Assembly: GCA_023078685.1 (NCBI GenBank)
Contig: JALGAS010000002.1
Location: 124,001-188,000 of the forward strand
DNA from: Neopestalotiopsis rosae
Taxonomy: Eukaryota > Ascomycota > Sordariomycetes > Amphisphaeriales > Sporocadaceae
Length of the DNA stretch: 64,000 nt
Direction of reading: 5' to 3'
The notes below the pieces were generated by a model. It was not told the DNA's origin. It worked only from the letters and a program-made list of their open reading frames with translations, and made no database searches. Shown here one piece after another: positions 34,130 through 46,060 of the stretch. Every line of letters begins with the position of its first letter. Position 1 is the first letter of the stretch. A program made the position numbers and the translations under genes.

Positions 34130-35302
34130 TTACAGAGTCTTGAGAAAGTCCTTGATTGCCTGAACAACCTGTTCTGGCTGTTCCTGCTGGACCCAATGTC
34201 CAGCCCTGTCAATCAATACGGAACCTCTGTAGACCCCTGGCTTCACCGTTTTTGGATCTTCGTAGCCCTCGAATGCCCCAGGTTGCTGGTAATTTCCCCA
34301 GTCTTGCTTACCACTAATGAATGTGCATGGAACCTCTATACGTCGTCCCGCGTAAAGAAGCATATCTTTGGCAGATTGTGGGGTGGATGCAGTCTGCGCT
34401 CGATACCAGTTTAAGGCTCCCTGAAAGCCCGTTCGTGTCCACTCATTGCAGTAGATGCGCAAGTCCGCCTCGGACAGCCATCTCTCCGTCTTGGAATAGT
34501 CTTCACCTTTCATGTTTTCGGCAATTGAAGCTGGAAGTGTGTGATCCTTTTGCATGATGTAGTACTCTGGCATCACCTCCAAGTCCTTGGCTCCCCAGTG
34601 ACTGAGCGGGTGAGGATCGTTCTTGTCCCAGTCCGCCGACTTGAGGTGGAAATAACCTCGGAGATACTTTTCCAGACCTTGTGGTGGGTGATCCCAGTCA
34701 GCTGCCGCATCGGGGGTTGAATTGTACCATTTGTAATGCTTGCGTGGCGGATCAAGCTTTGCCAGCTCGGCTTGGATGTCAACTTTTTGCTTCGGAGTTT
34801 CACTTCCAAGACTGGGCGCCGGTGGCGCATGATGAGGGTGGCTTAGTTGGACTGTCGACTGGAAAATGTCGGGACGCATTAGAGCAGCCATGGCCGAGCT
34901 CACGGCGCCAAAGTCGTGCCCAATGATGCTGTGTACCTCGGTGTAGCCCAGGCCGTAGACAAGGCAGACGAGGTCTCGCACGAGATTTGTGAGAACGTAG
35001 TCATTCAGATCTACCTCGTGATAATCTCTTTTTGGCCAGCCTGTAGTTCGACCGTATCCTCGCTGATCCATGGCAACACAATAGTAGCCGCTCCTGGCGA
35101 CCTCGGGCAAGACTTTGCGCCATGAAAATGCCAGCTCCGGATACCCGTGACAAAAAAGGACCAGCGGATTTGTAGGCTCTCCGGCTTTCAAGATGTGAAA
35201 GTTGAGACCGCAGGACCCGGTGCAGTCAACGTAAGCCTCCGAAACCCCCGCAGGCAGTGGTAGAGGGGGCAGCACTTTGCCCTCGTGATTCCCGTCTGTC
35301 AT
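34130..35302 (-). CDS. alpha/beta hydrolase, soluble epoxide hydrolase-like
   Basis: 390 residues, no intron. Epoxide hydrolases open epoxides to diols through an aspartyl ester. The HGYPE oxyanion motif lies at residues 52-56 and the nucleophile elbow GHDFG carries Asp130. The catalytic His is in RAGHW (His369), and the charge-relay acid should be near KQDWG or FEGYEDPKT. DQRGYGRTTG is the usual conserved strand-loop. A lid domain (about residues 170-300), rich in Tyr and Trp, could supply the two epoxide-polarising tyrosines, but I cannot assign them. Dehalogenase activity is an alternative, as these families share the Asp nucleophile. No signal peptide, so probably cytosolic. It is divergent from the beta-helix/GH128 gene (about 430 bp between starts) and near a P450 that could make its substrate. 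Confidence 0.85.
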   Translation of the reverse strand: MTDGNHEGKVLPPLPLPAGVSEAYVDCTGSCGLNFHILKAGEPTNPLVLFCHGYPELAFSWRKVLPEVARSGYYCVAMDQRGYGRTTGWPKRDYHEVDLNDYVLTNLVRDLVCLVYGLGYTEVHSIIGHDFGAVSSAMAALMRPDIFQSTVQLSHPHHAPPAPSLGSETPKQKVDIQAELAKLDPPRKHYKWYNSTPDAAADWDHPPQGLEKYLRGYFHLKSADWDKNDPHPLSHWGAKDLEVMPEYYIMQKDHTLPASIAENMKGEDYSKTERWLSEADLRIYCNEWTRTGFQGALNWYRAQTASTPQSAKDMLLYAGRRIEVPCTFISGKQDWGNYQQPGAFEGYEDPKTVKPGVYRGSVLIDRAGHWVQQEQPEQVVQAIKDFLKTL

Positions 35303-35729
35303 TGTGAATCAGGAACTTGAACTCGAGCAAGGTTTTGAGACACGGCCGAAGTATGATAATATGGTGGGATTAGTGAAATAACACGCATTTGAAGAGGCAA
35401 GTCTTGCTCTAATAATGACCTGTCGAAGCCTCGGTTGACAGTCAGACATAGTACCTAAAGGGCGGCCAATCAGAGGGCGCTGCTCGCCGCCCGACCGCGC
35501 ATACTCCTTGGGGAATGACGTGGGGGTTTCCGTCCAGCGTTAGCCAATTTGGTCCAGCTCAGCCCAATGCGAGTCCTACCATCCATTCATCGACGAACCA
35601 CATGGATTATTGTGCTCCATGTAGAAATCTTGGAAATCCTCCCAGAAATTCTCGCTGCATGTTATTTTGATTTGCACCAAAACACGCGAGAACTGCCCAA
35701 GCCGTGTCATGACGCGGCGCTACTTTACG
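35303..35729. promoter_or_regulatory. shared divergent promoter of epoxide hydrolase and beta-helix/GH128 genes
   Basis: About 430 bases between two head-to-head start codons. No in-frame exon with a signal peptide could be found here for the plus-strand gene. Confidence 0.4.
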
Positions 35730-38310
35730 ATGGCTTCCCACGAGCCGACAGATCATGCCAATGGCTCCATCTTTGGGCCATATGTCTATATTTTTGACGA
35801 TAGTATGCCCGCAGAGGCCATACAAGACAAGGCAAACTCCATTTTCAAACATATGGAGGCCAACGAGTTCTGTGCCGAGGGTTACGCTCTGTTGTTCAAG
35901 CCAGGCACCTACAGAGTGCTGTTCGACGTTGGTTTCTACACGCACGTGGCCGGACTTGGCCAAAATCCCGATGATGTGCTCATCGAGGGCGGTGCCAACG
36001 TGCCTGCCTATTGGATGCCGAATCGCAATGCTACGTGCAACTTTTGGCGCTCCTTTGAGAATCTGGCTATAAATGCCTCAGAGGCCACCAACTGTACCAC
36101 AACGATAGCAGTTTCCCAGGTTAGTCGCAGACGTCAGAGTCAGTTGTCCTGCGCATACTGACCAAATCATTACCTAGGCAGCGCCTCTGCGAAGACTGCA
36201 TATCAAAAGTCGCAATGGCTTGTGGCTATTCCAGGTTGATCCCGCGACTGGAGCTGGTGGTTGGGCCAGTGGCGGTTACATGGCTGACTCAGTGATTGAT
36301 GGCCAAGTGCTTCCTGGATCCCAGCAGCAATGGTTCTCACGAAACAGTCGATGGGGCTCTTGGGCCAATGGTGTCTGGAATATGGTATTCGTGGGCAATA
36401 AAAATGCACCCAGCGAGGCCAATTACCCAAAAGAACCATATACTACCATAGACCACACGCCCATCATCCGCGAAAAGCCATATTTGTATGTGACGCGGGA
36501 AGGTCAGTATGCTGTCTTTGTACCTGCGCTTCAGACGGACACGCAGGGGCCGAGCTGGGAACAGGGCAATACTCCTGGACAGTCCATACCCATTGCCGAC
36601 TTCTACATTGCGCAGCCGCCCACGGCAAACGCCTCTAGTATAAACGCTGCGCTGCAGTCGGGAAAGCATGTCATCTTTACGCCTGGCGTGCATCACCTGG
36701 ACCAGGCAATCGAGGTCACAAGGCCGGGTACCATAATCATGGGTCTCGGTCTTCCCTCACTGATTCCCACCCGTGGCGACGCAGTCATTCGGGTGGCGGA
36801 CATTGACGGCGTCACTATTGCCGGCCTGATTATTGACGCAGGAACTGTGAACAGCCCAGCACTGCTTGAGGTCGGTCACCCAGGCTCATGTGCGAGACAT
36901 GCGTCCGACCCGACCTTTTTGCATGACTTGACTGTTCGCACGGCCGGGCGGCAGGCGGGTAGAAACGATATTGGAATATTGATCAACAGCCATGACACAG
37001 TTTGTGATCAACTTTGGCTTTGGCGTGCAGATCATGGGCCTGGCGCAGGATGGGACTCGAATCCTTCAAAGAATGGTATTGTGGTCAATGGTGATGATGT
37101 GACGATATATGGATTGTTCAACGAACATCACAAGGAATACCAAACCTTGTGGAATGGTAACTGCGGAAGGGTATACTTTTACCAGTCCGAAATCCCCTAT
37201 GATCCACCGAATCAGGAGTGCTGGCTGTCGAATGGAGGGAACAGGAACGGATACGCATCCTACAAAGTCGCTGATCATGTGACAACCCATGAAGCTTGGG
37301 GCCTAGGTGTCTACTCATACTTTCGAGACGCGCCCGTCAAGGTTGAAAATGCCATTGAAACACCAAAGACTGACGGCGTGAAGCTGCATCATCTGACAAC
37401 CGTCTGGCTGAATGGTACGCCAGGAAGCGAAATCACACATGTTGTCAATGGTACAGGTGGATGCGTGAGCACAAACAACCCTCCAGAGGCCATGCGACAA
37501 GTTGTCAATGAGTTTCCGACCCGAGCTCCAGTTGCACCAAGGCCAGGTCCACCGCCACCAGCTCCTGGAACATCAAAACGCGGTCTCTGCTGGCCCGTTG
37601 ACAACAAGGACCCAGTCTTTCCTTTCACGAAACCCGGCTCCAAGATCACTTGGCTATACAACTGGAGCCCTAACCCTCAGCCAAATACCACATCTGGCAT
37701 GCTTGAGTTTGTTCCCATGCAGTGGAATCATGTCTATATCGATCAGCTTGCCGATAAGATTGCCCAAGCAGGTGCAAATACTGTACTCGGTTTCAACGAA
37801 CCAGAACTTCCAGATCAGTCGAATATGCCAGTGGAACTCGCCGCCAGCGTCTGGGTGCAATACATTGAGCCCTTGCGACAAGCCGGCATACGAGCTGGGA
37901 GTCCCGCCATATCTTCTGCTCCGCAGGGCGTTGTCTGGCTCCAACAGTTCATTGCAAGCATTCAGGCGCAGGGAAGTGATGTCGACTTTTACTGTCTTCA
38001 CTGGTACGGCGAGACGCTTGGACAATTCTACGACTATATCTGGAGCACCTATTACCAACTGGGCCCAACAAAGCCTGTATGGATCACCGAATTTGCCTGC
38101 TCAAACTTCAACATAGATAACCCCTTACCAAAAGATTATGTCGAAAGCTTTGCCAGGGACAGCGTCGCATACCTTGACACGGTCGACTGGGTAGAACGAT
38201 ATGCATGGTTTGCCCCTACACCTGACGTGGGCTCTGTGGGAAAGTGGGCGGCGATGCTTGACAGTGACGTGAATCTCACGCCATTGGGAGTATCTTATAG
38301 GGACGTTTGA
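35730..38310 (+). CDS. two-domain protein: actinobacterial-type parallel beta-helix module fused to GH128 beta-1,3-glucanase
   Basis: Exons 35730-36119 and 36178-38310 (phase 0 intron of 58 nt), 840 residues. Residues ~10-570 resemble right-handed beta-helix proteins common in Streptomyces (often annotated adenylyl cyclase by mistake): YALLFKPGTY, FYTHVAGLGQNPDDV, NFWRSFENLAIN, SQAAPLRRLHIK across the splice, GWASGGYMADS, QQQWFSRNSRWG and REKPYLY. A Pro-rich linker (about 580-596) leads to a GH128 (Glyco_hydro_cc) domain starting KRGLCWP, with the catalytic glutamates in GFNEPE (Glu671) and WITEFAC (Glu768). GH128 enzymes cut beta-1,3-glucan. No signal peptide is visible, odd for a glucanase; an alternative ATG at 35709 adds seven residues and no signal either. 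The first module may bind or cut another polysaccharide; its activity is unknown. Confidence 0.85.
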
Positions 38311-38363
38311 GACACGAGAATATGTACAGTCTATTCTAAATACCCTTTAGACTGTTCGATACA

Positions 38364-40020
38364 TCAATCTAGATCTCTAATTTCATGCTGATCAATTTCA
38401 AGTTTGGTAATATACATACTTGACGGCCACCAGCCACACAAGTATGGAGAACGATCAAGGCGGTTTAAGAGACTCATGGCTGATATAGCCTGCTCGAGTT
38501 CCCACGTACCAATGTCGCCAATCCACCAGATTCCGTCAAGCAGCATGACGAGCACAAGCCAATGCGCAAATATATCCACAGCCAGCCTCTGTAGACTGAG
38601 CTTTTCGATGCTGCACAGTAGGCTATTTTTCACCCCATCGTCGACGTCATGGTTCTGCGAAGTGACATCGATTGCATTTTGCACAAGCTCTGTGTACCCA
38701 TTGGGTAATCGATGCACAAAAGCCATAATGGTCCGTCTCAATGGTAGATGAGGCGCTTTGGAAGTAATACGTGCCAGATAATCGCGCAGCCAAGGCTCGA
38801 GTCTCGCAATTTCATCCACCTTGGAATGCTTTGCTGGACCAGGATTTCCGTCTGAATTTGGGGATGAGGCTTGTGAAAAGGTTCTCGCCGTGAAGACTTC
38901 CATGAATATGCTTCGCAGAAGACGAAGAGCTTGGGTACACATTTGGTACTCCAAAACCTCTTTGGCTCCTGGTAGCTCACTAGTTTGAATGCGTTCGGCG
39001 GTAGCATCCAGTCTGTCGAGGGCACCATTCCAAGTCGCTGCCACGATTGGGAGAAATAATCGCCGAGTCCTCACCGTTGGTCCCGATGCCCCCGAAAGGT
39101 CGATTTCATCAAGTGGACTCCGAGGCATGTCGACGCAATATACTTGCTCATGATGTGGATTCACCAAGTCGTCCACATCCAGTGATTCCTGTTTTGTGTT
39201 TGCTAACCCAGAGTATGCCGACTGAATGGCACGGATCATGGAGAACCATTGCAGATCTCCAGGACGAAAACTTCCTGGCATGTAGGCATTGCCAGCTCCA
39301 CCGCCCATAAGACTAATGTGTACGCTGTGGCTTGCGCAGCTGTAGAGTACCATGAGAGCCGCATTCACCATGACATGATCGTAGCGTCTCATGTGTTCGA
39401 CATCACTCTGAGCCTGCTGAAGCACCTCTCGGTGGTATTGCTCAGCCGCGTGGAGAAGATGCGTAACGGAGGTGTAGTTATTTTGTCGGTGGTTGGGATC
39501 CTGGATAATGGTGGAGCACTTGTGAATGGCAGCGAGAGCGAGCACCGAGTGCATAATGATCCTGCTCTCGGAAACCAGTCTTCTAATCTCGGTGCCGAGC
39601 GCGTACAGGTCTGCACTATCCGCGGCAACGCTTCGGGCCGTGTGTTCAAGGTAGTGACTGAAAAGCTCCGATTCTGCTGGATCCAAATCACTTGGGCCAG
39701 GATGGACGTCAAGATTGAGGGCAGCATGTTCTACTATTTTTGCCAGTGTCGGGTAATGGTTTGCATCTTCTTTTACGCGTCTCTCTCTTGCCTCTGACTT
39801 TACACATAGGACGTTTCGCTTTTCACATCGTGTACATCGAGGCTGCAGCTCATCGCACTAGAGCCAATACATCGCATAAGCATCACAACGTATAGCCGAG
39901 TCCAAATCGTCCACGTACCTTTCTTTTTTCCTTCTTGCATCTCAAACATCCATTTCTCGACTTCTTGTGCGGCCGGCGCGGTCGAAAGGTTGATCTTGGC
40001 TTTGCTTCAATAATGTCCAT
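38364..40020 (-). CDS. Zn2Cys6 fungal transcription factor
   Basis: Exons 40020-39919 and 39857-38364 (phase 0 intron of 61 nt), 531 residues. The binuclear zinc cluster is complete and straddles the intron: Cys25, 28, 35, 42, 45 and 52 with the canonical CX2CX6CX6CX2CX6C spacing, preceded by basic residues (RPRRPHKKSRNG). The rest is a helical regulatory region with the pattern of fungal-specific factors of the UPC2/sterol-uptake-like group (SELFSHYLEHTARSV, then IMHSVLALAAIH). It probably binds CGG half-sites as a dimer in the nucleus. Its stop lies 53 bases from that of the beta-helix/GH128 gene (convergent). It is the only regulator in the 28.8-50 kb block and so the natural candidate for local control, though this is inference. 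Confidence 0.86.
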
Positions 40021-41453
40021 GGCCGGGGATGTCGGGTGTGGCGAGTGACTCTTATTCAATAATGATCAAAAGTCCTCGGGTGTTCATATACATGTGCTAC
40101 CTTCGCCCAACTTGAGAGCACTCATTAGGAAATGGTTGTCTCGAACGTCGTGGCATGGTGGTATTGACTTATAAGTTGTCCTCACGATTTCCCCACCCCA
40201 CTTGAGAGCTTGAAGGCCGACACCGATGCCGACGAGCAGCAGCATCACGTCAGCTTTGAAGTCTGGGCACAGCGAGGAAACGGACGAACCTCTCAGCCAC
40301 AGGCTAGCTCACTAGAATTCCAAATCGCAAAAGGACCAGGAATTATTTGTCACGCTACACAGTAGTTGCCTACGTACATATATGAGCAACAGTTCAGAAT
40401 TACTTGACACATTTGGAAGAGACCCCCATGCGAAAAGTCATGTAAGCACCTTTCTTCTGCTATCTCGACCACTCGTATTGGACCACTCACGCTCATGTAC
40501 GAAGTATTGATTATTGAACCACAGGCATAGTATTTCTTCCAGGGCCAGCTCCAAAGTCCCTCGAACAGCTGGATCATTGGCTACTTTACTGCGGCCAACG
40601 AACAGTCCACGAAAATAAACGCTTAAGGTTACTGTACACCCCTGCAAATTCGCTCCACATCGCGCTAGCTCTAGCTTTAGGCTGCTAGGGGCTGTGCAGT
40701 ATTTGCCAGGAACCAGAAATCCTACACAGTCACTCGCAATTTGGAATGTAACAACTTGACCGGGCAAGTGTATCGCGATTCCTAGTCTAACAAATCATTG
40801 CAAGACCGGAGTGAGTATACCGATTCTATCAGGCTTGTAATGATTTCCTTCTTGACCAGAAGCTCAGCCCCATAAGCTACCGCCGCGACAAACCTCCTTG
40901 TTCTTTGCTTGCTTTTCCCGATTCCTAGTCCAGCTGACCCCGCCCGCCCGCTATCCGCCAGGTTAAACGCTGTGCCTATCCCATTGTAGTGTAGATCATC
41001 CACGCAGATAAGACCTGTCCCTTCACACTTCGCAGCACTTCCTTTTCTAAAAGTTGCATCAGAGCCCGATACATACCAATTTTGCGAGGAAATATATCTT
41101 GTGCATTTGACCAATGGCTGATCCTCTGAGAGAAGATCTTCATCATGTCAAGTCAAACACCTGCCACGACAAGACGAGGCAGAAAGATGGGGCACCGCAT
41201 CCTGTACGATAACCACAATACCAGCAAGGATAGACTGAGAGACGCATCAGATCATACCCTCATGTCATTCCCCAGTCCCGCGCAAAATCGAAATGCTACG
41301 TGGGGGCCAAAATATGTCTGAAACAGATTTATTAATAACTGTCCTACTTTCTCCCATTTGATTCACAAGTCAGGGCGATTTCAATTATAATGGACGTGAC
41401 GTGGGTTCTTTCTTTGTTCTCTCTCACCGAATGCCTACTGCGCTGCAATCGTC
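40021..41453. other. intergenic, no assured gene
   Basis: About 1.4 kb between the regulator (minus) and the DUF3433 gene (plus). Small open frames on the minus strand (40767-40350 and 41114-40782) show no family features. It probably holds two divergent promoters. Confidence 0.5.
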
Positions 41454-44400
41454 ATGTCGACCCGAGCGCGAAGCAGCGAGCTTCAGCCCGGAGAGGTGTC
41501 ACCACTGGTATCTACCGTCGGTTCCTTCAAAAATGAACAACACGATTACGAGATTTCCACCGTTGCGCGTCGTCACGATCAACATGGTGAAAGGCCGGAC
41601 TCCAGATATTACTGGACGAACTTGAATCCAGCTACAACGCCTAGCGCAAATCACCAAAGTGCTGGATATGAGGTACGACAATAGCCATACTCGTCTTGTA
41701 CAATTGGATTAACAGTCACTGCAACCAGGCAATACCTCACACATTCGAATCATACGAATATGACTCTCATGATGGCATGGACAGACGGTACCCGGTTGGA
41801 TTCCAAGCAGATGCTTCGTGGCATGAAGACAGCCATCAACGCTCGGATGACAGAAACGGAGCTCGCGTACCTGATTTTCGAGGGGATTCAGACATCCACT
41901 TACTGGCTGAGGTCCCAATTGGCGTTGCGAATAATGGGGAAGATTCTCATCTGCACGCTGGAGAACAAATGCCAGGTGTGAATGAACTCAACAATAGTTC
42001 GCGCGATCACTTGCGCGCCCAATCATTGGATATTGCTTCGCAACAAGAGGCAATCAAGGCAAGAGAACCGCCATGGACGGAAACACCATGGAATCCACTT
42101 TGCCTACATCGGGCGGTGCTGTTCTGCTTGTCGGCAATTTTCTTTGGGTGCTTCTTGGGAACGGTCCTGCTATACCATTTCTCGCAGCAGTACCGAGGCA
42201 TCAGCACAGAAGAAGAGTCAAGACATTATGCTTGGAAGTACGGCACTACTGCATGTAAGTGTTTGTAAAACTAGATGGCTTTTTATGCTGCCACTCCTAG
42301 AAACTAACATGACCAACATCGGACAGTTCTCACTGCAATTCTATACATTTGGTATAGTGTGGATCTCTCCGTCCGATCCCTCTTGCCCTGGCAGGAGCTG
42401 CAAAGAGGACCAAGACCCGCTGAGACCACTCTACTTCTCGACTATATTTCGCCCCTACTGACTACAAGCCTGTGGCGTGCTTTGAGGAATCGCCACTGGG
42501 CTGTCGTGCTGACTATCATCGGACGTCTTTTGCTATTACTCACGATTGCCTTTTCCACCGCTCTCTTCATTCTGGAGCCAACTGAAATGGACCTCGAAAA
42601 TGCTCCACTGATACAGGCCAACTTTGACACAGAATCGTTCAAATTGGAAGATGTCGACCCATTTGCTGCGGACATGTATTATGGCATTAATTTCGGTGAC
42701 TTGGTACAGCCATTGGGAACATCAGCGGATACAGTCGTGCCCCTGCTGGCAACAAAAGAAGGCGACAAAGCAGCGATCATTCCACAGAGTGCTGCACTAC
42801 AGGCAGATGTTACTGGACTGACCTTCAACGCCACTTGTGAGGTGCTGGACATAAAAAATGCCACGACAATTGCAGCGCATTACGGACCTGCAAATTCTGC
42901 CAACTATCGACCTGACTTGTATTCCATCATCAACATTATCACACCATCATGCACTATCAATGGGGTAATAGTTGGAGATGCGCCCGTCTCTGCGGTCGTT
43001 GGAATAACCGAGGTTCAAGGCAAGGCTGGCGATTATGTCTGTAATCTCCCATGGAACTATCACGACATTGTCGATGCTGGTCTTGGAGCAGGTCCGCTCG
43101 CCGAAATGTCGAATGCTGCTTGGACCAATATGTCGGCCGACCATCGCATCCTGTTGACCGTAGCGGACGTGTTTGCGATTGGAAATGGACCGCCGAGATC
43201 TGATACCAGATTGGATGCATTGACTGTTGTTTTGTGTAACCTTTCATATGTCCAAAGTCACAACATGCTGACGTATGATCGCAACTCTCAAACAGCACGG
43301 ATAGAGAGGTTGAAGACAGCTACTGACGAACAACCTGCCCAAAATCTCCCCCGATTCCCGCAGGGCATCCTTGGCCCGGCAGTGTTGGCAGCAACTGATG
43401 AATTGTTTGTCCAGACAGAAAAGTTCGACGAAGAAGCAGGTAAAAATTTCGCTCAAGATCCGATCTTTGGCCTGCTGGAGTTGCAGTCCAACATATCATC
43501 TGTCAATGGCTTCCATGACGCCGAATTGCTCAAGGAGAGTTTTCCGTCCGTGTTCGCTGGGGTTGCGACCCAGCTTGCCCGTCAAATGTTTTTGAATCAA
43601 TCAACTAAGACGAGCGACATTAGCGGGACAGCAAAGTTCACACAAGAAAGGCTGCACGTAGCTGCCCTGTCTACGGGGATCATGTGCGCTGCATTGGGGC
43701 TTTTAGCCATTATCAGTGCAGCTCTAGTGTGGACAGCCCCGAGGAACGTCGTCTTTTCCGAACCCGGCTCAGTCTGGACAGCGGCATCTCTGTTAACTTT
43801 AAGTCAGGATACAACGAGTATCTTACAAGGTCTTGGGCAAGCTCGTGACAAAACGATTGAGAAGGCTCTCGCACCTTACCGCTTTGCCACCACAAATTCA
43901 GAAGAACGAGGCAAGCTCATGATAGAAACGTCGGACCAGCCACACTTGAAGCCCGTCTTTACGTCTAGCGACTCGTTGGAAACAGAGCTACGCTGGTGGA
44001 GGCCCTTGGGATGCCAATCCTGGTTCCTGGCCCTTTCATTTGTCGTTCCACTGGTGCTACTTGGGCTTCTCGAGATGTTCCAGAGACAATCTGATGAGAA
44101 CAATGGTTTCGTAGAGATAAGATCGCAATGGGGTGAAACGGTGGCAAACTATGTTCCGTCTCTCATCTCTATCGCAGTCGGCGCAATGTTCTCAAGCATG
44201 GTGGCAGCTTGTGCTGTATTTGCACCATTTGCTGACATGGCTAAACGACCAACTGCTGCCTCGCTATCAATCGTCCCGACTTACATGACGAAGACCGGAC
44301 CGAGACTTGACTATTCTTCGCTCAGAAATAAGCATTTTGGCTTGTCAATCATTACTCTTGTCCAACTTGTTGCGTCGGTGCTCACCGTCGTGCTGTCCGG

Positions 44401-45889
44401 CCTCTACAGCACAGTTGAGGTACCATTCAATGCTGCTGTCAATTTCCGCCAGCTGGATCTATTCAACATCAGTGATACTATATCCGTCACAAATCCAAAT
44501 GCGGGCCTGTCAACCAAGCTGATCACGTATTATGGCCAGGACTTTCCCAGCTGGACATATGACTCCATCGTCTTGCCGCGTGTCGAGGTGGAGGACGATT
44601 CGTTTCTTGATGAGACTACCAATATCACCATCACAAGCCGGCTTCAGGGACTCCGTGGTAGAATAAATTGTACAGCTTTACACCCGTCGTCGAGTTTCCC
44701 CATGGATATTGTGGAAATGCAGAACTCCCCCCGAAAGGATGTTGGTTTAGAGCTCAGCATTGAAATGCAACTACCTCCAAGCATCTTTTGCGACCAGTCC
44801 ATTACCAACGTGAGCATGCCGTTGATGCTCCATGTACCTCTGAGGAATGATTCAACGCCGACACCGTTCGGGATCACCATGCCAGTTCAATGGTATTACA
44901 ACGGTACAAACTATGAAAAAATCCACCATGGTTGTCCTAGCTTCGTAATGGCAGTGGGTCAAGTCACTGGCGTACTACAGAACAAGATGAAAAAACAATG
45001 GACACCAGCGGATGCCGACTTTGGGTTGGCAGTCTGTTGGCCAATTTTTGAGCAATTTGATGTGGACGTGACCTTTACTTGGCCGGGGCTGGAAATCTCT
45101 CAAGACTCGCCGCTTGTGATTGACGAGTCCACGGTCACACCAATGCATAATTCGGTGACCAACAGCACCTATTGGGAGATGGACTATCATTCAGAATCGC
45201 AAATGTGGAACAGTCTGCAGAATTCAAACGACGTTTGGACGACCTATGGGCTTTTGCAAGAAAACAACACGTCCTATGATCCTTTTATACTGGCTCTAAC
45301 CGGTGACAGATATCAGATTCCACTCGAAGACATATCTGGCGAGGACAATGTTGAAGCCCTCATCGAACATGCTCAATCGCTATGGGGGCGCTACATGGCA
45401 CAGTCGATATCGCAAAACATGAGAGTCGACACGGCAAATGGTTCTTCCATCACAAGGTCTAATATGAAGCCAAAGCAAAAGAGAGAAGAGGTTACAGCAA
45501 TGTTTTATCCGGCTCAAGCTCGATCAACGAGCTCGGGGTCGATTAGAAGGCTGAAACAGAATGCAACATCCAAGTTGGTATTGCAGTTGATGCTCGGCGT
45601 CATGGCGCTAGGTGTAGGTCTCATGCGAGCAATGACTAGTTTTCGAAAGGTGCTTCCACACAACCCGTGTTCGATCGCCGGGACGCTCACTCTCGTCATG
45701 GACGGAAACTTGAAAGACGCTTCGACAGTGATCATTCAGAAACAGCCAGCGCTCAAGAGAAATGACGGAAAATACCGCAAGATCCCTTGCGTTAGTCTGG
45801 ATCATGAAAATCAAAAAGTCATTATGGGATGGTGGAATGACGCAAACACTCAAAAGTTTGGGGTCAGATACGTTGAGAATACGGATTGA
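41454..45889 (+). CDS. large multi-pass membrane protein, DUF3433 family
   Basis: Exons 41454-41672, 41729-42254 and 42327-45889, 1435 residues. The N-terminal ~200 residues are hydrophilic and disordered. A membrane segment (LCLHRAVLFCLSAIFFGCFLGTVLLY) is followed across intron 2 by FLTAILYIWYSVDLSVRSLLPWQEL, and then by VVLTIIGRLLLLLTIAFSTALF. This PWQEL block is the hallmark of the fungal DUF3433 family. Two long regions with many N-glycosylation sequons (for example NATCE, NISDT, NVSM) alternate with membrane clusters, and the second half repeats the order of the first (another PLGCQSWFLALSFVVPL block near residue 800). A last membrane segment lies near VLQLMLGVMALGVGLM. The function is unknown; such proteins are expected at the cell surface or in the secretory pathway. 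Confidence 0.82.
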
Positions 45890-46060
45890 TCGCGGACTAG
45901 GCATTGCGCTTCTAAACCACTTTTTATATTGAACAATCGAGTCAAGCATACATACAATCCAAACCACTCTCATCAGGCCATGGTGTCAATCTATACTGCA
46001 GATAGATCTGCCTTTCCGAATACTGTTGAGCCAGAGCATCCACACTGGCAGACAATTTGA

